From NCBI GenBank assembly GCA_002280485.1, contig NCED01000004.1, forward strand, positions 79,809-143,808: DNA of 64,000 nt, written 5' to 3'. Position numbers and translations under genes: made by a program. Shown piece by piece: positions 37,878 to 48,365 of the stretch; positions within the stretch are counted from its first letter, which is position 1; every line of letters starts with the position of its first letter. This DNA comes from Caulobacterales bacterium 32-69-10 (GTDB taxonomy: Bacteria > Pseudomonadota > Alphaproteobacteria > Caulobacterales > Caulobacteraceae). A model generated the notes under the pieces. The model did no database searches, was not told where the DNA came from, and saw only the letters and a program-made list of their open reading frames with translations.

Positions 37878-38058
37878 GGGTCGCGCCTCCTAGCTATAGG
37901 GACGAACCAGTAGAGCACCGGGTACGGATCGAGTCCCTTCACGGGCGCGTGAGGTTTGCGGCTCAGCTCGCATTCGCTTTACCCCAGGGCGCCGTTTGCT
38001 ATTTTTCGCGGCGGCCCGGCCAGCGATGGAAATGCGGGCTTCTCCGGACAGGAACGGC

Positions 38059-38283
38059 ATGAACGACGACGACCCCGGCGGCGACGCGGAAGAGAACGGC
38101 CTGCGGTCGCGGCTGGCCGCGCTCAAGGTGGAGCACCAGGACCTCGACGCGGCGGTGGAGGCCCTGGAGGCGCGCCCGCTGCCGGATATGATCCGCATCG
38201 CGCGGCTCAAGAAAAAGAAGCTTTCCCTCCGTGACGAGATCGTCCGGCTGGAGGACCAGCTGACCCCCGACATCATCGCCTGA
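38059..38283 (+). CDS. DUF465 (YdcH-like) small coiled-coil protein, copy 2
   Basis: 74 residues from the ATG at 38059 (MNDDDPGGD); in-frame ATGs further upstream are possible but would add unconserved residues. The core LRSRLAALKVEHQDLDAAVE and LPDMIRIARLKKKKLSLRDE ends IVRLEDQLTPDIIA and matches DUF465. It has a longer acidic N-terminus than copy 1. Function unknown. It lies upstream of dnaN on the same strand, separated by a structured region. Confidence 0.85.
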   Translation: MNDDDPGGDAEENGLRSRLAALKVEHQDLDAAVEALEARPLPDMIRIARLKKKKLSLRDEIVRLEDQLTPDIIA

Positions 38284-38284
38284 C

Positions 38285-38344
38285 CCGAGGGCCGATAGAG
38301 GCCTTCACCACGGCCTGTTTTCGGATACTCTCGGCGGCCCTCGG
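38285..38344 (+). terminator. Nested inverted repeats between DUF465 copy 2 and dnaN
   Basis: Outer arms CCGAGGGCCG (38285-38294) and CGGCCCTCGG (38335-38344) are perfectly complementary. Inside, AGGCC and GGCCT enclose TTCACCAC and are followed by GTTTT, a terminator-like arrangement just after the stop at 38283. The outer stem would be an alternative fold, so attenuation before dnaN is conceivable. Confidence 0.45.
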
Positions 38345-38398
38345 CTTGCCCAGGCGTGCGATCGGTCGATTCGCACGGGACCTCATCCGGACGACGAT

Positions 38399-39479
38399 AT
38401 GAAGCTCAGTATCGAGCGAGCGGCGCTCATGAAGGCTCTCGGCCACGTGCAGAGCGTGGTCGAGCGGCGCAACACCATTCCGATCCTGTCCAACGTGCTG
38501 CTGTCGGCGGACAACAACGGCCTGTCCCTGTCGGCCACCGACCTGGACATGGAGGTGGTGGATCACGCCGACGCCAACGTCAGCGTCCATGGTCAGATCA
38601 CCGCCCCGGCTCAGACCCTGTACGAGATCGTCCGCAAGCTGCCCGACGGGGCCGAGGTGGAGCTGAAGTTCGCCGGCGAGGATCCGCGCCTGTCGGTGGC
38701 CGCCGGCCGCTCGCGCTTCAACCTGCCGGTGCTGCCGGCGGGTGACTTCCCGGTGATGTCGTCCGACGGCCTGGGCGGGCGCATCGTCCTCGACGCCGCC
38801 GCCCTGGCCCGGCTGATCGACAAGACCCGCTTCGCCATCTCCACCGAGGAGACCCGCTACTACCTCAACGGCCTCTACCTGCACACGGTGATGGAGGGAG
38901 GCGAGGCCCGCCTGCGCGCCGTGGCGACCGACGGCCACCGCCTGGCCCTGGCCGAGATGGCGGCCCCTGAAGGCGCGGTCGGCCTGCCGGGCGTGATCGT
39001 GCCCCGCAAGACCATCCAGGAGGCCCGCCGCCTGCTCGAAGACGCCACCGGCCCGGTGGAGCTGCAAGTCTCGGCCGCCAAGGTGCGGTTCGCCTTCGGC
39101 CAGGCCTCCCTGACCTCCAAGGTCATCGACGGCTCGTTCCCCGACTATGTCCGCGTCATCCCCAAGGACAACCAGAAGGTGGTGATGATCGACAACGCCC
39201 TGTTCGCCCAGGCCGTGGACCGGGTCGCCACCATCTCGGCCGAGAAGTCGCGATCGGTGAAGCTGGCGCTGGAGCCCGGCAAGCTCGTTCTGACCGTGCG
39301 CAACATGGAGGCCGGCCAGGCGGTCGAGGAGCTCGAGGTCGATTACGACGGCGACAGCTTCGAGATCGGCTTCAACGCCCGCTACCTGCTCGACGTCGCC
39401 GGCCCCCGCCTCCCCGACCCTGGTGCTCGATCCCGTGGACCGCGGCGTGCAGTACGTGCTGATGCCGCTGAGGGTGTGA
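38399..39479 (+). pseudogene. dnaN: DNA polymerase III beta clamp DnaN, frameshifted near the 3' end
   Basis: The frame from the ATG at 38399 matches DnaN through residue 335 (FEIGFNARYLLDVAG at 39401-39403). It then leaves the family sequence and would end at 39499. The expected end resumes in another frame at 39405 (PASPTLVLDP ... YVLMPLRV, stop 39477-39479). By comparison with Caulobacter DnaN, about 13 codons are missing with one leftover base, a deletion of roughly 38 bases. The lost part and shifted tail include strands of the third clamp domain and the C-terminal MPLR peptide-binding residues. Since dnaN is essential and should be single-copy, assembly error is likely. Clamp-loading and sliding function is otherwise expected. 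Confidence 0.9.
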
Positions 39480-39504
39480 TTGGACGCGCTGCGCTATGAA
39501 CCGT

Positions 39505-39538
39505 TCATCCCGGCGAAAGCCGGGACCCAGGTTTTTTA
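39505..39538. repeat. Left REP-like unit framing the dnaN-recF GIY-YIG ORF
   Basis: TCATCCCGGCGAAAGCCGGG (39506 onward) then ACCCAGGTTTTTTA. The core is a hairpin CCCGGC, GAAA loop, GCCGGG at 39509-39524. The GIY-YIG ATG at 39542 comes four bases after the unit. It is the inverse of the unit at 39828-39861. Confidence 0.85.
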
Positions 39539-39541
39539 GCG

Positions 39542-39829
39542 ATGTTCTACACCTACATCCTGGCCAGCCATCGGAATGGGACCCTCTACACCGGGTCCAC
39601 CGATGACTTGGCAAAACGGATGTGGGAGCACAGGGAGAACGGCGGCTCCGGATTCACGCGCAAGCACGGCGTCCACATGCTTGTCTGGTATGAGGCGCAT
39701 GACACGCGCGAAGCCGCGTTTCGCCGCGAACGGCGCATCAAGGAATGGAAGCGCGCGTGGAAGATCGAGATGATCGAGCGCTTCAACCCAGGTTGGCGGG
39801 ACATGTCCGAAGGGCAGTGGCTCGGCTAA
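39542..39829 (+). CDS. GIY-YIG nuclease-fold small protein (UvrC-N/YhbQ type), repeat-flanked
   Basis: 95 residues, start ATG at 39542. YTYILASHRNGTLYTGST gives the GIY and YIG strands, the Arg helix is LAKRMWEHR, and the metal-binding Glu is in AAFRRERRIKEWKRAWK. It resembles the ORF at 23251-23568 through the shared pattern LVW, then E, R, K, W in the Glu helix. The CDS fills the space between two inverted copies of one palindrome, and its TAA stop (39827-39829) runs into the right unit. It interrupts dnaN-recF. A nuclease acting on the flanking palindromes is inference. Confidence 0.88.
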   Translation: MFYTYILASHRNGTLYTGSTDDLAKRMWEHRENGGSGFTRKHGVHMLVWYEAHDTREAAFRRERRIKEWKRAWKIEMIERFNPGWRDMSEGQWLG

Positions 39830-39861
39830 AACCTGGGTCCCGGCGTCCGCCGGGATGATCG
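39828..39861. repeat. Right REP-like unit framing the dnaN-recF GIY-YIG ORF
   Basis: AAAACCTGGGTCCCGGCGTC and following to GATGATC. Its reverse complement equals the left unit at 39505-39538 except for the hairpin loop (GGAC for GAAA). recF's GTG start is at 39871, ten bases on. Confidence 0.85.
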
Positions 39862-39870
39862 GGTTTACTT

Positions 39871-43426
<3,556 letters not shown>

Positions 43427-43437
43427 AGTTTTTTCCC

Positions 43438-43526
43438 GATCACCCCGGCGAAAGCCGGGGCCCAGGCTTTTTCCTGACCCGTGTGCGACCGCTAAAACCT
43501 GGGTCCCGGCTTCCGCCGGGATGATC
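43438..43526. repeat. Empty REPIN-like pair after gyrB (same family as the dnaN-recF element)
   Basis: The left unit 43438-43472 (ATCACCCCGGCGAAAGCCGG and following) and the right unit 43492-43526 are inverted with a 19-base spacer and no ORF. The units share the TCATCCCGGC, stem-loop and CCCAGG pattern of 39505-39538 and 39828-39861, so this is an empty member of the family that carries the GIY-YIG ORF 3.6 kb upstream. Confidence 0.85.
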
Positions 43527-43536
43527 GGATAGACGC

Positions 43537-44715
43537 ATGGCCCAGTTCGACGTGGTGGTGGTCGGCGCGGGCGCGGCGGGCATGATGTGCGCCATCGAGG
43601 CCGCCAAGCGCGGGCGCAGGGTGCTGGTGCTCGACCACGCCAAGGCGCCGGGGGAGAAGATCCGCATCTCCGGCGGCGGGCGCTGCAACTTCACCAACAC
43701 CCGCACCACGGCGCAGAACTTCCTCTCCGCCAATCCGCGCTTCTGCATCTCGGCTTTGAGCCGCTACCGGCCCGCCGACTTCATCGCCCTGGTCGATGCG
43801 CACAAGATCGCCTGGCACGAGAAGACCCTCGGCCAGCTGTTCTGCGACGGCCCGGCCACCCAGATCGTCGACATGCTGACGGGCCTGATGAAACGGCACG
43901 GGGCGACCCTGCGGCTGGCGACGGCCGTGGATCGGGTGGAGAAGACGGAGGCTGGCTTCAGCCTCTCGGTCGGCGGCCAGGCCATCACCTGCGAGGCACT
44001 GGTGGTCGCCACCGGCGGCAAGTCGATCCCCAAGATGGGGGCGACCGGCTGGGGCTATGACGTGGCGCGCCAGTTCGGACTGGCGGTGACCGACACGCGG
44101 CCGGCGCTCGTGCCCCTGACCTTCGAGGTCGGGCTGCTGGAGCGACTGAAACCCCTGGCCGGGGTGGCCGTGGACGCCCGGGTGGCCAGCGGCAAGACCC
44201 GCTTCGACGAGGCCATGCTGTTCACCCACCGGGGGATCAGCGGCCCGGCCATCCTGCAGATCTCGTCCTATTGGCGCGAGGGCGGCGAGATCGTGGTCGA
44301 CATGGCCCCGGGGACCGACGTCTACGACGCCCTGAAGGCGGCCAAGGGCGCGAACGGGCGCCAGGCGGTCCATACCGCCCTCAGCCTGCACGTGCCGCGC
44401 CGTCTGGCCGAACTGGTCGCGGCGGCCGAGGGCGTAAGAGGCAACCTCGCCGACACCCCGGACAAGGTGCTGCGGGCGGTGGCGACGGCGGTCAATGGCT
44501 GGCGGGTCAAGCCGGTGGGTTCCGAAGGCTATCGCACCGCCGAGGTGACCCTGGGCGGGGTCGACACCGCCCACCTCGACTCCCACACTCTGGCGGCCAA
44601 GGCCATTCCGGGCCTGTATTTCGTCGGCGAGGTGGTGGACGTGACAGGCTGGCTCGGCGGCTACAATTTCCAGTGGGCCTGGGCGAGCGGGTGGTGCGCG
44701 GGGCAGGTGGTCTAG
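43537..44715 (+). CDS. HI0933/YhiN-family flavoprotein
   Basis: 392 residues. FAD-dependent oxidoreductase of the HI0933/BaiN type. FAD loop VVVGAGAAGMMCAIEAAKRG; family signature GEKIRISGGGRCNFTNT; ATGGKSIPKMGATGWGYDVA; C-terminal GLYFVGEVVDVTGWLGGYNFQWAW, which closes the FAD site. The substrate is unknown in most members. It begins ten bases after the REPIN-like pair and is convergent with the pseudouridine synthase gene. Confidence 0.92.
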   Translation: MAQFDVVVVGAGAAGMMCAIEAAKRGRRVLVLDHAKAPGEKIRISGGGRCNFTNTRTTAQNFLSANPRFCISALSRYRPADFIALVDAHKIAWHEKTLGQLFCDGPATQIVDMLTGLMKRHGATLRLATAVDRVEKTEAGFSLSVGGQAITCEALVVATGGKSIPKMGATGWGYDVARQFGLAVTDTRPALVPLTFEVGLLERLKPLAGVAVDARVASGKTRFDEAMLFTHRGISGPAILQISSYWREGGEIVVDMAPGTDVYDALKAAKGANGRQAVHTALSLHVPRRLAELVAAAEGVRGNLADTPDKVLRAVATAVNGWRVKPVGSEGYRTAEVTLGGVDTAHLDSHTLAAKAIPGLYFVGEVVDVTGWLGGYNFQWAWASGWCAGQVV

Positions 44716-44726
44716 ACGAAGACCGG

Positions 44727-45494
44727 CTACATCGACTCCGCGATCAGCGCCGTGCGTTCGTCCGCGGTCAGCACGCGCCAGCGGTTCTCGGGCATGTCGC
44801 CCAGGGTCAGGGGGCCGATGCGGACGCGGAACAGGTCGACGACCTTCAGCTCGACCAGTTCGCACATGCGGCGGATCTGGCGGTTGCGGCCCTCGGTGAG
44901 GACGATCTTCAGCCGCTGGTCGCTGATCAGCTCGACTTCGGCCCGGCGCAGCTTGCGTCCGTCCAACTCCAGGCCGTGGCGCAGCAGGTCCATCTTCGCT
45001 TCCGTCAGCTCGCCCATCACCGCGACCCGGTACTCCTTGTCGAGCTTGGACTCCGGCCCGATCAGCGCCTTGGCCAGGACCCCGTCCTCCGACAGGATCA
45101 GCAGGCCTCGCGAATCCATGTCGAGGCGCCCGAGGGGGGCGAGCTTGTTGTCGAGGCCGGGGATGACCTTGCTCCAGCCCCACAGGGCCTGTTTGGTCAG
45201 CAGGCGCACAGCGGGGATCTGGCCGGGTTCCGGCTGGGATGAGACCACCCCGGCCGGCTTGTGGATCACGACGGTGAGGTGGTTCTCCAGGGTCTTCTGG
45301 GCGGCGTCGGCCAGGACCAGGGTCTGGCCGTGCTCGATCTTGCGGCCGACGTCGTCGACGCGCTGGCCGTCGATGGAGACCAGGCCGGCGGCGATCAGCG
45401 CCTCGGCCTCGCGGCGGGAGCAGACGCCGTTCTGGGCCAGCCATTTGTTGACCCGCTGCGGGTCGGCTTCGTCGTAGCGGCGGCTCCAGGCCAT
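44727..45494 (-). CDS. RsuA/RluB/RluF-family rRNA pseudouridine synthase
   Basis: 255 residues. N-terminal S4 domain (RVNKWLAQNGVCSRREAEAL), then the catalytic domain with GRLDMDSRGLLILSEDG containing the active-site Asp, and the family block VLTEGRNRQIRRMCELVELKV. The order and the MDSRGLLI version suggest RluF/RluB more than RsuA, but the exact uridine target cannot be decided by eye. Divergent from the Tat-type oxidase gene. Confidence 0.88.
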   Translation of the reverse strand: MAWSRRYDEADPQRVNKWLAQNGVCSRREAEALIAAGLVSIDGQRVDDVGRKIEHGQTLVLADAAQKTLENHLTVVIHKPAGVVSSQPEPGQIPAVRLLTKQALWGWSKVIPGLDNKLAPLGRLDMDSRGLLILSEDGVLAKALIGPESKLDKEYRVAVMGELTEAKMDLLRHGLELDGRKLRRAEVELISDQRLKIVLTEGRNRQIRRMCELVELKVVDLFRVRIGPLTLGDMPENRWRVLTADERTALIAESM

Positions 45495-45653
45495 GGGTCT
45501 TCGCGGTCTTTCGGGAGGGGTCGCCCGTCTCTAGGCCACCGCGGCTCAAAGAACCACCAGTTGACGATCTCCGCCGCGCGCGGGCGCAATGGGATGTCGC
45601 GTATCGGGTGCAAACCGACCAGAAGCGTAGCGGGCGAAAAAACGAGGCATGAG

Positions 45654-46835
45654 ATGGATCGACGCGGATTCCTGAGCGGCTCGATGACGGCCGGCGCCCT
45701 GGCGCTCGGCGGCTGCGCCACGGCGGGCACGGCCGCCGGCCCGGCGGGCCTGGCCTTCTACGACCGCCCACCGCCGCTCGCGCCTATCCGCGTGCACCCC
45801 GACCGCCTGTTCGACATCACCGTCTGCCTGCGCCCGTTCCGCGCCGCCGGGCCTCGCCTCGACGTGGAGCAGGTGGCGGGCAAGCGGGTGGTGCACAACT
45901 ACGGGCACGGCGGCTCGGGCTGGTCCCTGTCATGGGGCTCGGCGGCCGTGGTGGTCCCCAAGGCGATGGAGGGGGGCCAGCGCGACATTGCGGTGATCGG
46001 CTGCGGGGCCCTGGGGCTGGCCGCCGCCCTGACCGCCCAGCGAGAGGGCGCCCGGGTCACCATCTACGCCAAGGAGCGCATGCCCTACATCCGCTCGGCC
46101 CGGGCTACCGGCACCTGGTCGCCGGACAGTCGCGTGGCCAAGGCCGCCGACGCCCCGACCGATTTCCCGGCCCTGTGGGAACAGATGACGCGGACCTCGT
46201 TCAAGGCGTACCGGGGGCTGCTGGGCCTGCCCGGCGAACCGGTCGAATGGACCGACCGCTACAACCTCTCCGACGAGAGCCCCGAGGCGGTGCGCGCCCG
46301 CCACCGGCGCGAAGACACCATGGGCTTCGCCGCCTACGGCAGCCGCGTCGCCGACCTGACGCCGCGCTCGATCATGATGCCGCCGGGCTCGACCCCGTTC
46401 CCGACGCGTTATGTCCAGCGCAACAGCGCCCTGCAGTTCAACATCGCCGCCCTGGGCCACGTCATGCTCAACGACTTCCTGCTGGCGGGGGGCAAGCTGG
46501 AGACGATGGAGTTCGATACGCCGGCGGACCTGGCGCGCCTGCCGCAGCCGGTGGTGATCAACTGCACCGGCTATGGCGCCCGCACCCTGTGGAAGGACGA
46601 GAGCATCATCCCCGTGCGCGGCCAGATCGCCTGGCTGATCCCGCAGCCGGAGGTGAAGTACGGCATCTCCTACCGCGACCTTACCGTCCTGCCGCGCACC
46701 GACGGCATCGTCATCCAGGGCACGGGCCCCACCGAGGCGGTCGGCTGGAACGACGCCAACGAGACCCCCGACCGCGCCGAGGCCGAGCGCGAACTGGCCA
46801 AGGTGGCGGAGCTGTACTCGCGGATGAAAGGCTAG
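45654..46835 (+). CDS. Exported FAD-dependent D-amino-acid-oxidase-like protein
   Basis: 393 residues from the ATG at 45654. The N-terminus MDRRGFLSGSMTAGALALGG followed by Cys combines a twin-arginine motif (RRGFL) with a lipobox-like LGGC, so Tat export and lipidation are both plausible. The FAD loop IAVIGCGALGLAAALTAQ and the C-terminal NCTGYGARTLWKDESIIPVR, GQIAWLIPQP, VIQGTGPTE fit the D-amino-acid oxidase family. An extra ~100-residue N-terminal part precedes the FAD loop. Periplasmic oxidation of a D-amino acid or similar is likely; the substrate is unknown. Confidence 0.85.
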   Translation: MDRRGFLSGSMTAGALALGGCATAGTAAGPAGLAFYDRPPPLAPIRVHPDRLFDITVCLRPFRAAGPRLDVEQVAGKRVVHNYGHGGSGWSLSWGSAAVVVPKAMEGGQRDIAVIGCGALGLAAALTAQREGARVTIYAKERMPYIRSARATGTWSPDSRVAKAADAPTDFPALWEQMTRTSFKAYRGLLGLPGEPVEWTDRYNLSDESPEAVRARHRREDTMGFAAYGSRVADLTPRSIMMPPGSTPFPTRYVQRNSALQFNIAALGHVMLNDFLLAGGKLETMEFDTPADLARLPQPVVINCTGYGARTLWKDESIIPVRGQIAWLIPQPEVKYGISYRDLTVLPRTDGIVIQGTGPTEAVGWNDANETPDRAEAERELAKVAELYSRMKG

Positions 46836-47113
46836 GCGGAGAAGGGACCCAGAAGCCGCTCCACCTCCGTCGCATCGATCCCCTCGATCTCCACCGCCTT
46901 GAGCCGGCTCTGGCCGCCGCGGACCACCGACACCGCCGACCGGCGCACCCCAAGGGCCTTGGCGATCAGGGCCTCCAGGGCGGCGTTGGCCTCGCCTTCG
47001 ACGGGGGCGGCGCGCACGCGAACGGCCAGGACCGGGCGTCCGTCGGCGTCCGTGGTCCAGCCGTCGATGCGGTCCGCGCTCGCCTTGGGCGTCAGCCGGA
47101 CGTGCAGACGCAA
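46832..47113 (-). CDS. DUF167/YggU family protein
   Basis: 93 residues. RLTPKASADRIDGWTTD, VRVRAAPVEGEANAALEALI, and VSVVRGGQSRLKAVEIEG match the YggU fold. The function is unknown, but it is commonly next to yggT, as here (yggT ends four bases upstream). The stop overlaps the convergent oxidase stop by four bases. Confidence 0.92.
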   Translation of the reverse strand: MRLHVRLTPKASADRIDGWTTDADGRPVLAVRVRAAPVEGEANAALEALIAKALGVRRSAVSVVRGGQSRLKAVEIEGIDATEVERLLGPFSA

Positions 47114-47117
47114 CGGA

Positions 47118-47423
47118 TCAGCCGAGGGCGGCGATCAGGGGGCCGGCGATGGTGTTGCGGATCAGGATCTTCAGGGCCTGCAGCAGCAGCAGCAGGATGA
47201 TCGGGCTGATGTCGATGCCGCCGAGGTTGGGCATGAACCGCCGGATCGGCCGCAGCAGGGGATCGGTGATCGCCGTCAGCACATTGACGATGCGGTTGAC
47301 CGTCGGATTGCGCACATTGAGCACGTCGAAGGCGATCAGCCACGACAGGATCGCGGTCACGATCACCACGAAGATGATCAGGTCGATCAGGCTGAAGATC
47401 AGAAACAGCAGCGCGGTGGCCAT
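47118..47423 (-). CDS. YggT family membrane protein
   Basis: 101 residues with two strongly hydrophobic blocks (IFSLIDLIIFVVIVTAILSW and the C-terminal LLLLLLQALKIL) around the conserved NPTVNRIVNVLTAITDPLLR, PIRRFMPNLGGIDISPII. YggT proteins are linked to envelope and osmotic functions and to cell division in some bacteria. Operon with the DUF167 gene. Confidence 0.92.
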   Translation of the reverse strand: MATALLFLIFSLIDLIIFVVIVTAILSWLIAFDVLNVRNPTVNRIVNVLTAITDPLLRPIRRFMPNLGGIDISPIILLLLLQALKILIRNTIAGPLIAALG

Positions 47424-47508
47424 GATCCCTCCAGAGCCCGGACGCCCGCTTCTAGCCCGCGTCTCGTCGGACCCGCAAGGACAACTCCGGCGCGCACCGC
47501 GCGTTCGC

Positions 47509-47537
47509 TTGACAAGGGACAGACGCGCCCCTTATTT
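47509..47537 (+). promoter_or_regulatory. Promoter of tRNA-Ala
   Basis: TTGACA (47509-47514), 16 bases, CTTATT (47531-47536; TTATTT with a 17-base spacer). It is a perfect -35 with a good -10, starting transcription near 47544, about 40 bases before the mature tRNA 5' end. Confidence 0.75.
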
Positions 47538-47584
47538 GCCGCCTCCCGCGCCGGGCCTCGCTACCCGCGCGCGCCGGGGCGTAT

Positions 47585-47660
47585 GGGGCCGTAGCTCAGT
47601 TGGTAGAGCGCTTCGTTCGCAATGAAGAGGTCAGCGGTTCGACTCCGCTCGGCTCCACCA
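47585..47660 (+). tRNA. tRNA-Ala (anticodon CGC)
   Basis: 76 bases including the encoded CCA. Acceptor GGGGCCG/CGGCTCC with the G3-U70 pair that marks alanine tRNAs; D arm GCTC..GAGC with AGTTGGTAGA; anticodon stem CTTCG/TGAAG with loop TTCGCAA, giving CGC (reads GCG); T arm GCGG TTCGACT CCGC. It is preceded by its own promoter. Confidence 0.95.
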
Positions 47661-47730
47661 TTCGCCCCCCGCCATCCCGGATGATCTGACGCCGTTCACG
47701 CGCTAGGCTCGACCGTGAGCGGGGGCGGCC

Positions 47731-48324
47731 ATGGCGCGGATGACGATCTACGGCGACCTCAGGTCGGGCAATTGCCTGAAGGTGAAGTGGACGGCCGACC
47801 ACCTGGGCCGGGCCTACGACTGGGTGCACGTCGACATCATGAGCGGCGGTTCGCGCACGCCGGCGTTCCTGGCCATGAACCCGGCGGGGCAGGTCCCCGC
47901 CGTGGTGCTGGAGGACGGGCGGGCCCTGGCCCAGTCCAACGCCATCATCTTCCATCTGGCCGAGGGATCGGACCTAATCCCTCAGGATGCCTATGACCGG
48001 GCCAAGATGTTCGAGTGGCTGTTCTGGGAGCAGTACAGCCACGAGCCGGTCATCGCCGTGCGGCGGTTCCAGAAACTGTACCTGGGCAAGGCCGAGGACG
48101 AGATCGAGCCGCGGCTGATGGAGCGCGGGCTGGCCGTCCTGGGGCTGATGGAGCGGGCGCTGGCCGCCGCGCCGTGGCTGGCCGGCGACCGACTCAGCCT
48201 CGCCGACATCTCGCTCAGCGCCTACACGGGCCTGGCGCACGAGGGCGGGTTCGAGATGTCCGGCTTCCCCGCCATCCAGGCCTGGCTGGGGCGGGTGCAG
48301 ACAGCGCTCGGCGCCGGGGGCTGA
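47731..48324 (+). CDS. Glutathione S-transferase family protein
   Basis: 197 residues. The thioredoxin-like N-terminal domain has YGDLRSGNCLKVKW as the thiol-site region and the GSH-binding FLAMNPAGQVPAVVLEDG, then LAQSNAIIFHLAE; the all-helical C-terminal domain includes LSLADISLSAY with the N-capping Asp. The class is probably beta/theta-like. Substrate unknown. It follows the tRNA by 70 bases and is convergent with the beta-helix gene. Confidence 0.9.
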   Translation: MARMTIYGDLRSGNCLKVKWTADHLGRAYDWVHVDIMSGGSRTPAFLAMNPAGQVPAVVLEDGRALAQSNAIIFHLAEGSDLIPQDAYDRAKMFEWLFWEQYSHEPVIAVRRFQKLYLGKAEDEIEPRLMERGLAVLGLMERALAAAPWLAGDRLSLADISLSAYTGLAHEGGFEMSGFPAIQAWLGRVQTALGAGG

Positions 48325-48365
48325 AGCCCGCCGGCGCCGGTCGTCTGTCTTAAGGGCCTGGCGCC

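Noticed and set aside
38284..38398. Replication origin beside dnaN
   Set aside because: No DnaA-box cluster or AT-rich unwinding region and no dnaA; Caulobacterales keep the origin elsewhere.
38399..39499. Novel C-terminus of DnaN (residues 336 on) as a real extension
   Set aside because: The normal C-terminus is encoded in the adjacent frame, so this tail is a frameshift product.
39505..39861. CRISPR-like or IS-type structure
   Set aside because: Only two inverted units, no spacer array and no transposase; the GIY-YIG/REP interpretation fits better.
47661..47700. Second tRNA or REP unit after tRNA-Ala
   Set aside because: Only a short CATCCCGG fragment is present, without a stem of useful length.
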